Positions 27,547 to 36,522 of a stretch of 64,000 nucleotides of DNA are shown here, one piece after another; position 1 is the first letter of the stretch; each line of letters starts with the position of its first letter. Position numbers and translations under genes: made by a program. The notes under the pieces are model-generated. The model saw only the letters and a list, made by a program, of their open reading frames with translations. It was not told the origin of the DNA and did not search any database. The DNA is taken from the NCBI RefSeq assembly GCF_022267315.1, contig NZ_JAIKLE010000027.1, positions 1 to 64,000 of the forward strand. The letters are read 5' to 3'. Source of the DNA: Maribellus maritimus. Its GTDB lineage: Bacteria > Bacteroidota > Bacteroidia > Bacteroidales > Prolixibacteraceae.

Positions 27547-28258
27547 CTCAAATATTATAAGAAAATACCTATTGCCAAATACCGAATTATTTTGGTTTTG
27601 TTATCATCGGAAATTTGAGTTTAAAAAGCACTGTTACAGAAGTATAAATTTCTTTTTTAGTTTGATGCTTAGTATGCTTTCCTGTATTTCTGTTATAGCA
27701 AGTCCGAATGAGTTGTCTTCCAGGTATAGTTTACATCTGCTAGGCTCTAATATTGGCGAGTTTTCTGTTACCCAAACAGCCGAAAACGGGAATCTAATAA
27801 TTGAAGCAATAACGGATGTAAATATCAACTTTCTTTTCTCATATCGTGTAAAATATGTCCAGAAAACGATCTATAATCAGGGAACCCTGCAAAGTTCTCA
27901 AGTCGAAACCTATAAAAACGGGAAACTCAATTCTGACTTTTTGCTGAAACTTGAAGGGAATTCATACTTGCTCGTTTCCGATGGAGATACTACCATTATA
28001 AATGGATTAATTGCTTACAGCGGCAGCATGGTTTATTTTAATGAACCCAAAGGAATTACAAAAATATTTAAAGAAAGAAATGCCGAAACGATGTGGATCA
28101 GCCCGGCAAATGAACATGAATACATAGTCAAAGACATAAAAGGCAGGGAGATTAACAGGTATTATTATAAAAACGAAATATTAGAATATGCAGAAATGCG
28201 ACATGCCGTGGGAACCATTGAATTGAAACGAATAACAAAAGAGCGAAACAATGATTGA
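27536..28258 (+). CDS. DUF6134 family exported protein
   Basis: 240 residues. A hydrophobic stretch (about 38-56, FFFSLMLSMLSCISVIAS) is a signal peptide; the true start may be the internal ATG near 27664, which would give a standard-length signal. The mature part (RYSLHLLGSNIGEFSVTQTA ... VKYVQKTIYNQGTLQSSQVETYKNGK) is the DUF6134/DUF3108-like beta-barrel fold. It resembles lipid-binding periplasmic proteins, but no function is proven. It overlaps neighbours on both sides (11 and 8 bases), indicating an operon. Confidence 0.75.
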   Translation: MKTNSNIIRKYLLPNTELFWFCYHRKFEFKKHCYRSINFFFSLMLSMLSCISVIASPNELSSRYSLHLLGSNIGEFSVTQTAENGNLIIEAITDVNINFLFSYRVKYVQKTIYNQGTLQSSQVETYKNGKLNSDFLLKLEGNSYLLVSDGDTTIINGLIAYSGSMVYFNEPKGITKIFKERNAETMWISPANEHEYIVKDIKGREINRYYYKNEILEYAEMRHAVGTIELKRITKERNND

Positions 28259-29045
28259 ATTTTCAGAGATACAGAATATCTATTGGATATTACCGTTACT
28301 GGGATTTGTAATCGGGATGTTCGGGACAATGGTTGGCGGAGGTGGGGGATTTTTTTTCCTTCCTGTACTTACCCTCCTGCTGAAAGTCCCGGCTCAAACT
28401 GCTGTTCTTACTTCACTAGTGGCCACTTTACCAATTTGTGTAGCCGGTTCATGGGGACATTCACGCAAGGGGAATATCGATTTCAGGAATGCAGAAAATT
28501 TCATTGAAGGAGGGATGATAGGAGCATTATTGGGGGTCTTAATATCCTACCTGTTAAGCGGGGCACAATTGAAGGTAGCCTTTGGAATCTATTCCATATT
28601 GATTTCCATAAATATGGTATTGAGTAAAAGAGGGAAACAGATATTTAGGGACGAACAAGAGGAAGGTACAAAACTATTCAAAAAGAACAAAGTGTACCTA
28701 TTCAGCCTGTTTGCCGGAATGATTACAGGAACCTTTGGGACAAGTGGAACCGCACCTGTCATTGCAGGTTTGTTTTCGCTGAAAATGCCTTTGAAGATAG
28801 TGATCGGCACATCACTTTTTATTGTATTGTTCAACACCCTTTTTGCCGTATGCATACATTTTTTAATGGGAACTATTGACTTAACCATCTTATTCTTCCT
28901 GACAGTTGGTTCTGCTGTTGGGGCGATAGCGGGGCCAAAACTATTATCAAAAATGAAACTTGAAAAAGTGGATAAATCGGCAGGATACTGGTATGCGGCA
29001 GTAATGGTAATAATTGGTGTGCTAATGATTACCGGGAGAAATTAG
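28251..29045 (+). CDS. TauE/SafE family sulfite or anion exporter
   Basis: 264 residues, about seven or eight membrane helices. The two-fold repeat motif of the family is seen as GTMVGGGGGFFFLPVLTLLLKVPAQTAVLTSL and GTFGTSGTAPVIAGLFSLKMPLKIVIGTSLF. The family moves sulfite, sulfonates or related organic anions. Overlaps the DUF6134 gene by eight bases and precedes CDP-DAG synthase by 13, so it belongs to the lipid operon. Presence of a sulfonate-type transporter here fits, but does not prove, a sulfur-containing lipid. Confidence 0.85.
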   Translation: MIEFSEIQNIYWILPLLGFVIGMFGTMVGGGGGFFFLPVLTLLLKVPAQTAVLTSLVATLPICVAGSWGHSRKGNIDFRNAENFIEGGMIGALLGVLISYLLSGAQLKVAFGIYSILISINMVLSKRGKQIFRDEQEEGTKLFKKNKVYLFSLFAGMITGTFGTSGTAPVIAGLFSLKMPLKIVIGTSLFIVLFNTLFAVCIHFLMGTIDLTILFFLTVGSAVGAIAGPKLLSKMKLEKVDKSAGYWYAAVMVIIGVLMITGRN

Positions 29046-29058
29046 TTATGAAGACATT

Positions 29059-29787
29059 ATGAATTGGATTATATACATTATCATACTTATTTATTTTGTT
29101 TCAGGAGGAATCGGTTTTTACCTGATCAACAGAAAGAAAGCTCCTGAAGTTGCACAAAAAAGCTACACAAAGTTTGGTGTTTATTTTATCATCATAAATA
29201 TTCTATTTTTTAGTATTACTATCCAACCTGTAGTTTTTCGTTATCTGGCAGTTTTAATAGTTGTTTTAGGATATTTTGAATTGTGTCGGCTTTTTATTGA
29301 AGGAAAATTTCAGCATAGGTTGTTTTTTGTTTTATCACTGCTAATCTTTTCTATCCTGTCTGCCGGGTTCCTCGTTTTTAGCCAGGCTGCTGAAAATTTA
29401 ATCCTGCTGACATTTTTGATACTTTCTATTTTTGATAGTTTCAGCCAGATAACGGGCCAGCTTTTCGGTAGGAAAAAAATACTCCCTGACATTAGCCCCA
29501 ATAAAACATTGGGAGGACTGACGGGTGGAATTATTATTGCATTAATCAGCGCACTCTTATTAAAAAACCTTTTCACAGGCACTATTACCGGGTTATTAGT
29601 TTTTGCAATCGGTACAGTAGTTTTTGCATTCTCCGGGGATGTACTTGCATCGCTTTATAAAAGAAAATACAATGTAAAAGATTACAGTAAGCTTATTCCC
29701 GGGCATGGTGGTTTTCTCGACCGTTTTGACAGTCTTATTGCAGGAGGTGCCTGGACCGCATTGGCTGTTCATATTTTAGGAATTTAA
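29059..29787 (+). CDS. cdsA: Phosphatidate cytidylyltransferase (CDP-diacylglycerol synthase)
   Basis: 242 residues, about eight helices. Catalytic region: SPNKTLGGLTGG (about 151-162) and the CdsA signature SLYKRKYNVKDYSKLIPGHGGFLDRFD (about 200-226). Makes CDP-diacylglycerol from phosphatidic acid and CTP in the inner membrane. It lies in the same operon as a CDP-alcohol phosphatidyltransferase, which would use its product. Probably a second copy, since a housekeeping cdsA is normally elsewhere in the chromosome (inference). Confidence 0.92.
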   Translation: MNWIIYIIILIYFVSGGIGFYLINRKKAPEVAQKSYTKFGVYFIIINILFFSITIQPVVFRYLAVLIVVLGYFELCRLFIEGKFQHRLFFVLSLLIFSILSAGFLVFSQAAENLILLTFLILSIFDSFSQITGQLFGRKKILPDISPNKTLGGLTGGIIIALISALLLKNLFTGTITGLLVFAIGTVVFAFSGDVLASLYKRKYNVKDYSKLIPGHGGFLDRFDSLIAGGAWTALAVHILGI

Positions 29788-29801
29788 CAGGGAGATTAGT
29801 T

Positions 29802-30476
29802 ATGGGGAATATTATTGTATTATCATTTGTTTATTTGATTGGGATCGGATTGCTGTTGATATTTAACGAGTTGGTTTATCGCAGGCTTAATCCGACAGGA
29901 GAGATAACCCGAAAATTTGCGCATTTTACTTCTGTTCTGGCAACGGTGCCATTTCCATATATTTTCCCTTCACACTGGTACATTCTGGTACTTGCTCTTT
30001 TGTTTGCATTAATCTTATTTATTACCAGAAATGGGAAACAATTAAAATCAATTCACGGGGTGGAGCGGAAATCAATTGGAAGTTACCTGCTGCCATTGTC
30101 CATCTACATCACATTTATGATAGCAAATATTACAGATAATAAATTTATATACATTCTTCCCATGTTAATACTGGCAATCTCAGACCCGATGGCAGCCATT
30201 CTCGGAATCAATATAAAAACCTACAACGGAAGAATAAAACTGTTTGGGAAAAAAATAAATAAAACCTGGCTGGGGTCAGGAGCATTTCTGGTTTCAAGTT
30301 TTGTAATCAGCATTATAGCGCTTTTTTTTCACCGCGGGGTATTCGATTTAGAAACATTCTGGCTGGCGATGCTGATTGCCGTGGTAACCACTTTCGCTGA
30401 ATTGATAAGCTGGCGCGGATCAGATAATCTCAGTATTCCCTTAAGTGCGGTAGCAGTTTTGGTATTATTCCTCTAA
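29802..30476 (+). CDS. Dolichol/diacylglycerol kinase-like (SEC59/DGK1 family) membrane protein
   Basis: 224 residues, six or seven helices. RKFAHFTSVLATVPFP near the N-terminus and AISDPMAAILGIN (with Asp) plus GRIKLFGKKINKTWLGSGAFL match the CTP-dependent polyprenol/diacylglycerol kinase family (SEC59, DGK1, VTE5), which is distantly related to CdsA. It would phosphorylate a lipid alcohol such as diacylglycerol, feeding phosphatidate to the adjacent CdsA. Substrate not determined. Fifteen bases separate it from cdsA. Confidence 0.75.
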   Translation: MGNIIVLSFVYLIGIGLLLIFNELVYRRLNPTGEITRKFAHFTSVLATVPFPYIFPSHWYILVLALLFALILFITRNGKQLKSIHGVERKSIGSYLLPLSIYITFMIANITDNKFIYILPMLILAISDPMAAILGINIKTYNGRIKLFGKKINKTWLGSGAFLVSSFVISIIALFFHRGVFDLETFWLAMLIAVVTTFAELISWRGSDNLSIPLSAVAVLVLFL

Positions 30477-30521
30477 ACACAACTGGAAAAAACTCGAAAA
30501 ACAAAATATAAAAATTGAAAT

Positions 30522-31628
30522 ATGAGAACAGTAATTATTAACGGGGCAAACGGATATGTTGCTTCAAATTTCATAAACTATTTATTAAATCAACATTATA
30601 TGGTTATTGCCCTGGTTCGTGGAAATGGCCAGGACCCGGAAGAAAGAATAAGCAAAGTACTTGCACACATTAATGATGGAAAGGAAATAAACACTCCTAA
30701 CCTCGAAGTTTACAATTATTCTTTGCTCGACAAGCATTTTGCCATGAATGAGAATATCCTAAAAAGTATTTTTAGTAATAAAGTTGATTATTTTCATTTT
30801 GCAGCCAGTTTAAAATACGATGAAAAATCGGTTGACGAAATTTTCTCGACCAATATTGAAGGAGTTGAAAACTCAATCAAAGTCTTTTCAAGATATGCTA
30901 CAAAAAGCTCTCGTTTTTTTTATATCGGAACAGCATATTCCTGCGGTAAGTCAGAACGTATTTTTAAAGAGAAATTTTATGGGAATGATGACATTTCGGC
31001 TTTCCGCAACTATTACGAACAGTCGAAACGATTTGCTGAAAATGTTGTCAGGACAAATATTCGAGAAAATAGTCTGAATGGCCATATAATCAGGTTGTCA
31101 CAGGTAGTAGGAAACCAGAAAACCGGTGTAACCAAAACCGATTACGGGATTTTTGATTTTTCAAAAAGAATTTTGAGTCTGGGTAACAGGTATCCCAATG
31201 AAATAGTACGGGTACATGTCGATCCGGATGCTACCCAAAATTTAATCCCTATCGATACAGTAACAGAACATTTAACCAAGATACTGGAAGGGAAAGAGAT
31301 TCCTGAGATAATGAATTTTGTGTCAAAAAACCCGGTTCCCAATAGTTTCATTATTGATACCCTGAACCAGTTGGTACCAATTAAAATTATCCCTGTAAAA
31401 AACCTGGAACGAAGCGAAATGAACCCTATTGAAAGAATGATTTCTGCAGGAATGTCGTTTACCGAAAGTTATGCTTCAACCGATGTGTTATTTGATACGC
31501 GGCAAAGAGACAAGTTCCTGAAAAATACGGAAACAGGTCCCGATTATAAATCTGTCGCTAAAATGATGGAGTATTTTATCGAGACTGTTTCCGAAAAGAA
31601 AAAGAAACGGGAACATGAAGCAGCCTGA
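30522..31628 (+). CDS. Extended SDR / NAD-binding_4 type reductase or epimerase
   Basis: 368 residues. Rossmann motif INGANGYVASNFINYLL (GxxGxxx), Asp/Thr loop HFAASLKYDEKSVDEIF, and catalytic YYEQSK (YxxxK, about 167-172) after GTAYSCG. The pattern LDxxxxxxNxEGVENSI fits the thioester-reductase or fatty-acyl reductase branch of extended SDRs more than sugar epimerases. In this operon it could reduce an acyl thioester or modify a lipid headgroup. Both remain inference. Confidence 0.78.
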   Translation: MRTVIINGANGYVASNFINYLLNQHYMVIALVRGNGQDPEERISKVLAHINDGKEINTPNLEVYNYSLLDKHFAMNENILKSIFSNKVDYFHFAASLKYDEKSVDEIFSTNIEGVENSIKVFSRYATKSSRFFYIGTAYSCGKSERIFKEKFYGNDDISAFRNYYEQSKRFAENVVRTNIRENSLNGHIIRLSQVVGNQKTGVTKTDYGIFDFSKRILSLGNRYPNEIVRVHVDPDATQNLIPIDTVTEHLTKILEGKEIPEIMNFVSKNPVPNSFIIDTLNQLVPIKIIPVKNLERSEMNPIERMISAGMSFTESYASTDVLFDTRQRDKFLKNTETGPDYKSVAKMMEYFIETVSEKKKKREHEAA

Positions 31629-31680
31629 AAGATTTGCGCTAGTAATAAGTTATAAATTTTAAGATATTAAACATAAAACA

Positions 31681-32262
31681 ATGAAACAGATAACAGTAAA
31701 AGGAGAAAACATCATAAATGTCCCGAATTTTATCAGCTTGTACCGGCTTCTGGTATTCCCGGTAATTCTTTTTATGGCGCTTACCGGGCGCGAGAGCGGA
31801 TTCGTAATCCTGTTATGTATTAGCCTGGTAAGCGATGTGCTGGACGGAAACATTGCGCGGCTGTTTAAGCTGCAAACCAACTTTGGCGCCGCGCTCGATA
31901 ACCTGGCCGATATTTGCACTTATGCAATGGCCATACTTGGTTTGTTTGTTTTTAAGTGGACTGAAATTGAACCTCATTCCTGGATTTTATTCCTCTTTCT
32001 CGGAATATTTATTCTTAGCTATATTGTTTCTTTTGCCCGTTTCGGAAAAATTCCTGGATTACATTTATATTCTGCCGTTTCTGCCGGGTACGCTCAAAGC
32101 ATATTCTTTTTTGTATTGTTCGTTTTTGGTTTTTATCCCTGGATGTTATATGTGGTTGCCACGTGGGGAATAATAGCATACATCGAAAAGATAATCATCC
32201 TTTTTAAATTGGACGACATACGAATTGGGGTAAAGGGACTTTATTGGCTGCTAAAAAAGTAG
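31681..32262 (+). CDS. CDP-alcohol phosphatidyltransferase
   Basis: 193 residues with six helices. It has an exact CDP-alcohol phosphotransferase motif DG-x2-AR-x8-G-x3-D-x3-D (DGNIARLFKLQTNF ... GAALDNLAD, about 58-80). It exchanges CMP of CDP-diacylglycerol for an alcohol. Candidates are serine (PS synthase), glycerol phosphate or inositol phosphate. Because a PSD gene is in the same window, PS is attractive, but sequence does not decide. Downstream of cdsA in the operon. Confidence 0.9.
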   Translation: MKQITVKGENIINVPNFISLYRLLVFPVILFMALTGRESGFVILLCISLVSDVLDGNIARLFKLQTNFGAALDNLADICTYAMAILGLFVFKWTEIEPHSWILFLFLGIFILSYIVSFARFGKIPGLHLYSAVSAGYAQSIFFFVLFVFGFYPWMLYVVATWGIIAYIEKIIILFKLDDIRIGVKGLYWLLKK

Positions 32263-32281
32263 GAAACGGGAAAATTAAGCC

Positions 32282-34732
32282 ATGTTATACAAAACAGTTC
32301 TTACCATCATTATTGCTTTACTTGGTGTAGAGGCTATGGGTCAGGCATTAACGGGCACCATAAAAGATAAAAAATCACAGGAAGCAATTCCTTATGCAAA
32401 TATCTGGATTAAGGGGACAACCACGGGAACAATGTCAGATATGAACGGAATGTTTCTGTTGAAGTTGTCACCGAAAGATACGCTGTGTGTTTCTTCAGTT
32501 GGTTACGAACGAATAGAAATTCCGGCAAAAAATATTACTGAAAATCCACTTATTGTATTCTTGTCGGAAGAAACCCTGCAATTGGGCGAGGTAACAGTCA
32601 GGCCTGAAATTTCAAGGGCAAAAGTTTTATTTCAGAAAATACAGGAACGTAAAAAAGAGAACCGGCAAAACATTGAAAATGTAGATGCTTACAAAACCTA
32701 CAAGCGAACCGCTGTATATCTGGCAATTGATTCAACCTCGCGAATCAACAGGTTTATCCCGAACATGGAAGAAGTAACGGTTCAGGTTGATAGTATGAAT
32801 ATTCGTTTTAGCCCGATATATCTTGCAGAAGAGGGAAGCAATTGCCAAAACAAAGACGACAGCATAGTTTACAGGCGGGTTGACGGAATATTTCCAAAAC
32901 TGAACCAGACTATTGAGAGTATGATCCTTTTACATGCAGTTGTTGACCTGAATTTTTACAAGGATCAGATCAATATTCTTTACAGGGGAATAGTTTCGCC
33001 GTTAAGTAATAATGCAATGGCGCAATACAATTTTTACCTGAATGACAGTACTAACATAAACGGGAAGAAATATTACAGTTTTTCGTTTTCACCTAAAAAT
33101 AAGTACAATCCTTTGTTTACAGGAAGGTTTACTATACAGGATAGTACTTTTGCATTAACTGATATTTATGCATATTTACAAAAAGAAGCAAACATAAATT
33201 TTGTAAATGGGTTCAGGGCAAAAGTCAGTTATTTAAGTAACGATAAAGACGAGTGGTTTTATGATGAACAGGAGATAAGCATGAATCTCTCCTTATCCCT
33301 GAATAAAGATACCATTTCACGCTACGGTTCGCAGAGAATAAACGAGGTTTCAAAAGGGAACTGGTTGGTGACAAAGAACACTAAATTTTCTACTTCTACA
33401 GAGTTGGACGAAGTAAAGCCCCGCACCTGGAAGAACCGTACTGAATTTACTTCAAAAAGCAGTTTTGACGAAGGTACCTATTTGCGTGTAAGTAAATTAA
33501 AGGAAAACTCATTTATAAGAAGCGTCGATGGTATTGGTGGAATGGTACTGACCAGTTATGTTGATTTGGGGAAGATTCAGATTGGGCCTGTTTTCGATAT
33601 TTACACAACCAATGCCATTGAAGGTCAGCGATTTTCCATTCCACTCCGGACCGGCGAGAAAATGTTTGAGCGTTTTACCGTTGGAGGTATTATTGGCTAT
33701 GGAACCCGAAGCGGGGAGTTTAAATATGGAGCAAACTTTGCGTGGCAACCAGGTGAAACCGATAAATTTATTTTAAGAGGATCTTATTCTGATGATTATA
33801 CATTGGTGTCGCAGGATAAGTATCTGCGTTTTATTAAAAAGAATCCAAATGAAAGAGGCAATTCCAATTTCATTTCCATATTTACAGCCAGGGAGGAAAA
33901 TCCATATTTGAAAGGGGAAAAGAGCATAAAATTAAACCTGGAGTTTAATACTAAAAACGATGTTTGTATAGAAATAGAACCATACTGGCTATACAGTACC
34001 CAAACTCCTGATGTTCATTTTCTTCGCAATAACACAGGATATGAGAATTACTCGAATTATGGAATTCTCTTCAATACAAGGTTTGCATTTGGGCAACATT
34101 ACGATAAATACTACTTCGCCCGTGTTTATTATCTGACCCAGTTACCTGTAATTAATTTTAGTCTTGATATTGGCAAGACAAGTCTGCCAGGCAGTCTACA
34201 TGATAATTTGGGGATATATGCACAGATTCATGCATCTGCATCGGGTATGTTGAATATGGGAATGATAAATATGCGTTACATGGTAAATGGCGGATACCTG
34301 TTGGGAGATGCGCCCTATGATTTACTTGACCTTTCTACAGGTTCCATGTCGCTTGGATACTCAAAGTATGGTTATAATCTTCTGCACTTTGCCACTTTTG
34401 CCCACAACCTGTACACAAATTTACACCTTGACTGGACTGGCGGAGGAATTGTTTTGAACCATTTGCCCGTAATACGGAAATTCAAACTACGGGAAATGGT
34501 ATCTTTTAAATGCCATTATGGTATGTTAAACGATTCATATCATCCTGTTTTCGACCTGCCGGGATATTATACTGCTGAAATGAGCAAACCTTATGCTGAA
34601 ATAGGATTTGGTCTGACCAATATTTTTAAGATTTTACGTGTTGAATATGTCCGTCAGTTGGGAGGAACCTACATAAACAGTGGTTTTGCCGATAAGAACG
34701 GAATCTTTTTCAGGGCAGAGATGAGTTTTTAG
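32282..34732 (+). CDS. DUF5686 outer-membrane protein with carboxypeptidase-like regulatory domain
   Basis: 816 residues. Signal peptide ending about MGQA, then a CarboxypepD_reg-like domain (about 21-105, GTIKDKKSQEAIPYANIWIKGT ... MSDMNGMFLLKL), a DUF5686 region, and a long C-terminal beta-barrel ending in FFRAEMSF (terminal Phe). Such proteins resemble TonB-dependent transporters without a plug and are often found with envelope lipid genes. It lies 19 bases after the CDP-alcohol transferase and is the last gene of the locus. May move or present the lipid product at the outer membrane (inference). Confidence 0.85.
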   Translation: MLYKTVLTIIIALLGVEAMGQALTGTIKDKKSQEAIPYANIWIKGTTTGTMSDMNGMFLLKLSPKDTLCVSSVGYERIEIPAKNITENPLIVFLSEETLQLGEVTVRPEISRAKVLFQKIQERKKENRQNIENVDAYKTYKRTAVYLAIDSTSRINRFIPNMEEVTVQVDSMNIRFSPIYLAEEGSNCQNKDDSIVYRRVDGIFPKLNQTIESMILLHAVVDLNFYKDQINILYRGIVSPLSNNAMAQYNFYLNDSTNINGKKYYSFSFSPKNKYNPLFTGRFTIQDSTFALTDIYAYLQKEANINFVNGFRAKVSYLSNDKDEWFYDEQEISMNLSLSLNKDTISRYGSQRINEVSKGNWLVTKNTKFSTSTELDEVKPRTWKNRTEFTSKSSFDEGTYLRVSKLKENSFIRSVDGIGGMVLTSYVDLGKIQIGPVFDIYTTNAIEGQRFSIPLRTGEKMFERFTVGGIIGYGTRSGEFKYGANFAWQPGETDKFILRGSYSDDYTLVSQDKYLRFIKKNPNERGNSNFISIFTAREENPYLKGEKSIKLNLEFNTKNDVCIEIEPYWLYSTQTPDVHFLRNNTGYENYSNYGILFNTRFAFGQHYDKYYFARVYYLTQLPVINFSLDIGKTSLPGSLHDNLGIYAQIHASASGMLNMGMINMRYMVNGGYLLGDAPYDLLDLSTGSMSLGYSKYGYNLLHFATFAHNLYTNLHLDWTGGGIVLNHLPVIRKFKLREMVSFKCHYGMLNDSYHPVFDLPGYYTAEMSKPYAEIGFGLTNIFKILRVEYVRQLGGTYINSGFADKNGIFFRAEMSF

Positions 34733-34768
34733 AATATTTTTAATATGAATTAACTTAATTATGTTTTT

Positions 34769-35626
34769 ATGAGTGCCAACTACCCAAATGAAATTTTTGA
34801 AAAGCTTGAAAAAGAGATAGAATTTATAAAGAATCAATCATTTGAGAAGAAAGAGATAGCTGAAAAATCAGTTGGATTGTGTCAACTGGCATTCCTGGAA
34901 TTGAGAAATTATGTACTTCAGAATGATTTTAAAAATGTGGAAGAAGAGATATATTTTTTTAAAGTAATTAAACCAAAAATTTTAAGCAAATTGATTTTCT
35001 ACAATGAATTACTTAGAATGGAAAATTATAAACTGCTGGTTAACCGAAAGCTCATGCTGAAAATGTTAAATGATGAAACTCAGAAAATTCATGAATTCAT
35101 CAAAAGCAATAAGGAATTTTACCATTATTATACAACCAATGAGACCTGTCTGGATGAAAATTATTTTGTAAGAAGTGATAAGTACATTTTTATTGGCTCT
35201 AAAAGCATACAACATTTAGTTGACCCTCAATTTGCGACATTAAAGGATGAGGTCGTAGCCTATATCCTTGCTTATGAGCAGCTCGGAGAATATCTTGACA
35301 ATGAAATAAGTTTATTAAAAAACAAAAGGGGTTCATGGCAAACATTCCAACCTGCAAAGTTCAGTTTGAAAATGAGTTGGACCGCCTCAAAAGTTGCACT
35401 GGTTGAATTGATCTATGCTTTACATTGTTGTAATTGCATTAACAATGGCAATGTCCATGTAAACGAACTTATTGAGTATTTCGAATATATGTTTGACGTT
35501 AAGTTGTATAAAGCATACAGAGTTTTTACAGATATTAAGGACAGAAAAAGAGAAAGGGCAAAATTTTTGGTTGAATTAAAAACTGCCTTATTAAATAGGT
35601 TAGATGACTTAGATGCTTTGAATTAA
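34769..35626 (+). CDS. rteC: RteC-like regulator of conjugative element excision/transfer
   Basis: 285 residues. Helical RteC-type protein: FEKLEKEIEFIKNQSFEKKEIAEKSVGLCQLAFLELRNYV and, in the C-terminal half, MSWTASKVALVELIYALHCCNCINNGNVHVNELIEYFEYMFDVKLYKAYRVFTDIK. The latter is the conserved RteC winged-helix region. In CTnDOT, RteC activates excision genes. Here it starts 36 bases after the DUF5686 gene and is followed by a structured RNA candidate and excisionase-type HTH genes. No rteA/rteB pair is in the window, so its input signal is unclear. Confidence 0.88.
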   Translation: MSANYPNEIFEKLEKEIEFIKNQSFEKKEIAEKSVGLCQLAFLELRNYVLQNDFKNVEEEIYFFKVIKPKILSKLIFYNELLRMENYKLLVNRKLMLKMLNDETQKIHEFIKSNKEFYHYYTTNETCLDENYFVRSDKYIFIGSKSIQHLVDPQFATLKDEVVAYILAYEQLGEYLDNEISLLKNKRGSWQTFQPAKFSLKMSWTASKVALVELIYALHCCNCINNGNVHVNELIEYFEYMFDVKLYKAYRVFTDIKDRKRERAKFLVELKTALLNRLDDLDALN

Positions 35627-35744
35627 TTATTAATATTAACATGTTAAATACATTTTTATTTTTGAATTATTTTTGTGATAGGAGGGGAAATGATTCCTCA
35701 TAGGAACTAAAATATAGAGATATTAAGCGTAAGCTTTTATTTTT

Positions 35745-35880
35745 GCACTAAAAATCGCCAATTTTTAATACCACAGAAATAATAAGTGAGCGTCCGCGTC
35801 ATTGCGTGGGGCACACTGATTTGTGGTATGGGCGTTTGGCGATGCCTTAGTGCGATTAGCGTTGTTCCACGCTTTCTTTT
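35745..35880 (+). ncRNA. Structured RNA candidate downstream of rteC (RteR-like)
   Basis: Nested long-range pairing. The outer stem is GCACTAAAAATCGCCAA (35745-35761) with TTGGCGATGCCTTAGTGC (35836-35853). The middle stem is ATACCACA (35768-35775) with TGTGGTAT (35822-35829). A GC-rich core lies between them (CGTCCGCGTCATTGCGTGG). A small AGCG/CGCT hairpin with a T-rich tail (35857-35880) could terminate it. The core is far more GC-rich than the flanks. In CTnDOT a small RNA, RteR, is encoded next to rteC and down-regulates transfer genes; the analogy is inference from position and structure. The strand is assumed from the terminator. Confidence 0.55.
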
Positions 35881-35914
35881 AATAGAATCCAACAAATTAT
35901 AAAAATTTCATTAG

Positions 35915-36202
35915 ATGTATCTTACGGAGAAAAAGATTAAATATGCTGATTTGGTTGTCCCCTTTATGAAATGCCCATTCAAAAAAGCAGAACACGATTG
36001 CCCATTTATAGAATATTGGAAATTAGCATCTGTTGAAAAGCAAATTCAGATAATTGAAAATCTACCAGAAGGAGAACTCGATTTGTTAAGGGAACAACAT
36101 AGACTTTGCCAGGCAAGAAAAATTAAAAATGCTCAAAGTCAATATAAACTAAAAAGCATTGTGGAAATTTTTCATAAGGACTTGATGTTTGAGAATCTTT
36201 AA
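35915..36202 (+). CDS. Small conserved cysteine-containing protein of mobile elements
   Basis: 95 residues, not recognised as a named family. Paired motifs MKCPFKKAEHDCPFIEYWK (Cys19, Cys27) resemble a metal- or redox-binding knuckle. LPEGELDLLREQHRLCQARK in the middle adds another Cys. Small proteins of this kind are often found between rteC and the HTH genes in Bacteroidota elements. Function unknown. Preceded by the structured RNA candidate and its hairpin. Confidence 0.65.
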   Translation: MYLTEKKIKYADLVVPFMKCPFKKAEHDCPFIEYWKLASVEKQIQIIENLPEGELDLLREQHRLCQARKIKNAQSQYKLKSIVEIFHKDLMFENL

Positions 36203-36225
36203 AAAAGATACTTTCCGAAAGTTAA

Positions 36226-36516
36226 TTAGTCCACAAAAGATTTGAATCCACTTTGAAGGAATTTATGTACGTCTGATTCCAAATAGTAAGTTTTCTTTCC
36301 GATTCTTTTATATGGAAGTTTTCCCGAACTGCGAAATCGTTGAAGGGTTCGTTTGCTGACTTTCAGCAGAAGACATAAATCCTGATTATCCAACAATATT
36401 TCATCATTGATTACATTGTCTTTATTTCCCAGTCGATCAACTTTTTTTTGCAAAAGCTCAACCTGGCTAAGGAGACGCTGCATCCAGGAATCAAAATATT
36501 TTTGGTCAATATACAT
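36226..36516 (-). CDS. Helix-turn-helix (excisionase-type) DNA-binding protein
   Basis: 96 residues. An N-terminal coiled-coil-like region (WMQRLLSQVELLQKKVDRL) is followed by a MerR-like/excisionase HTH: LCLLLKVSKRTLQRFRSSGKLPYKRIGKKTYYLESDVHKFL. Paralogous to the next upstream gene on the same strand, six bases away. In ICEs of this phylum such pairs act as excisionase or accessory factors for the integrase. No integrase is adjacent here. Confidence 0.85.
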   Translation of the reverse strand: MYIDQKYFDSWMQRLLSQVELLQKKVDRLGNKDNVINDEILLDNQDLCLLLKVSKRTLQRFRSSGKLPYKRIGKKTYYLESDVHKFLQSGFKSFVD

Positions 36517-36522
36517 CTCCCT

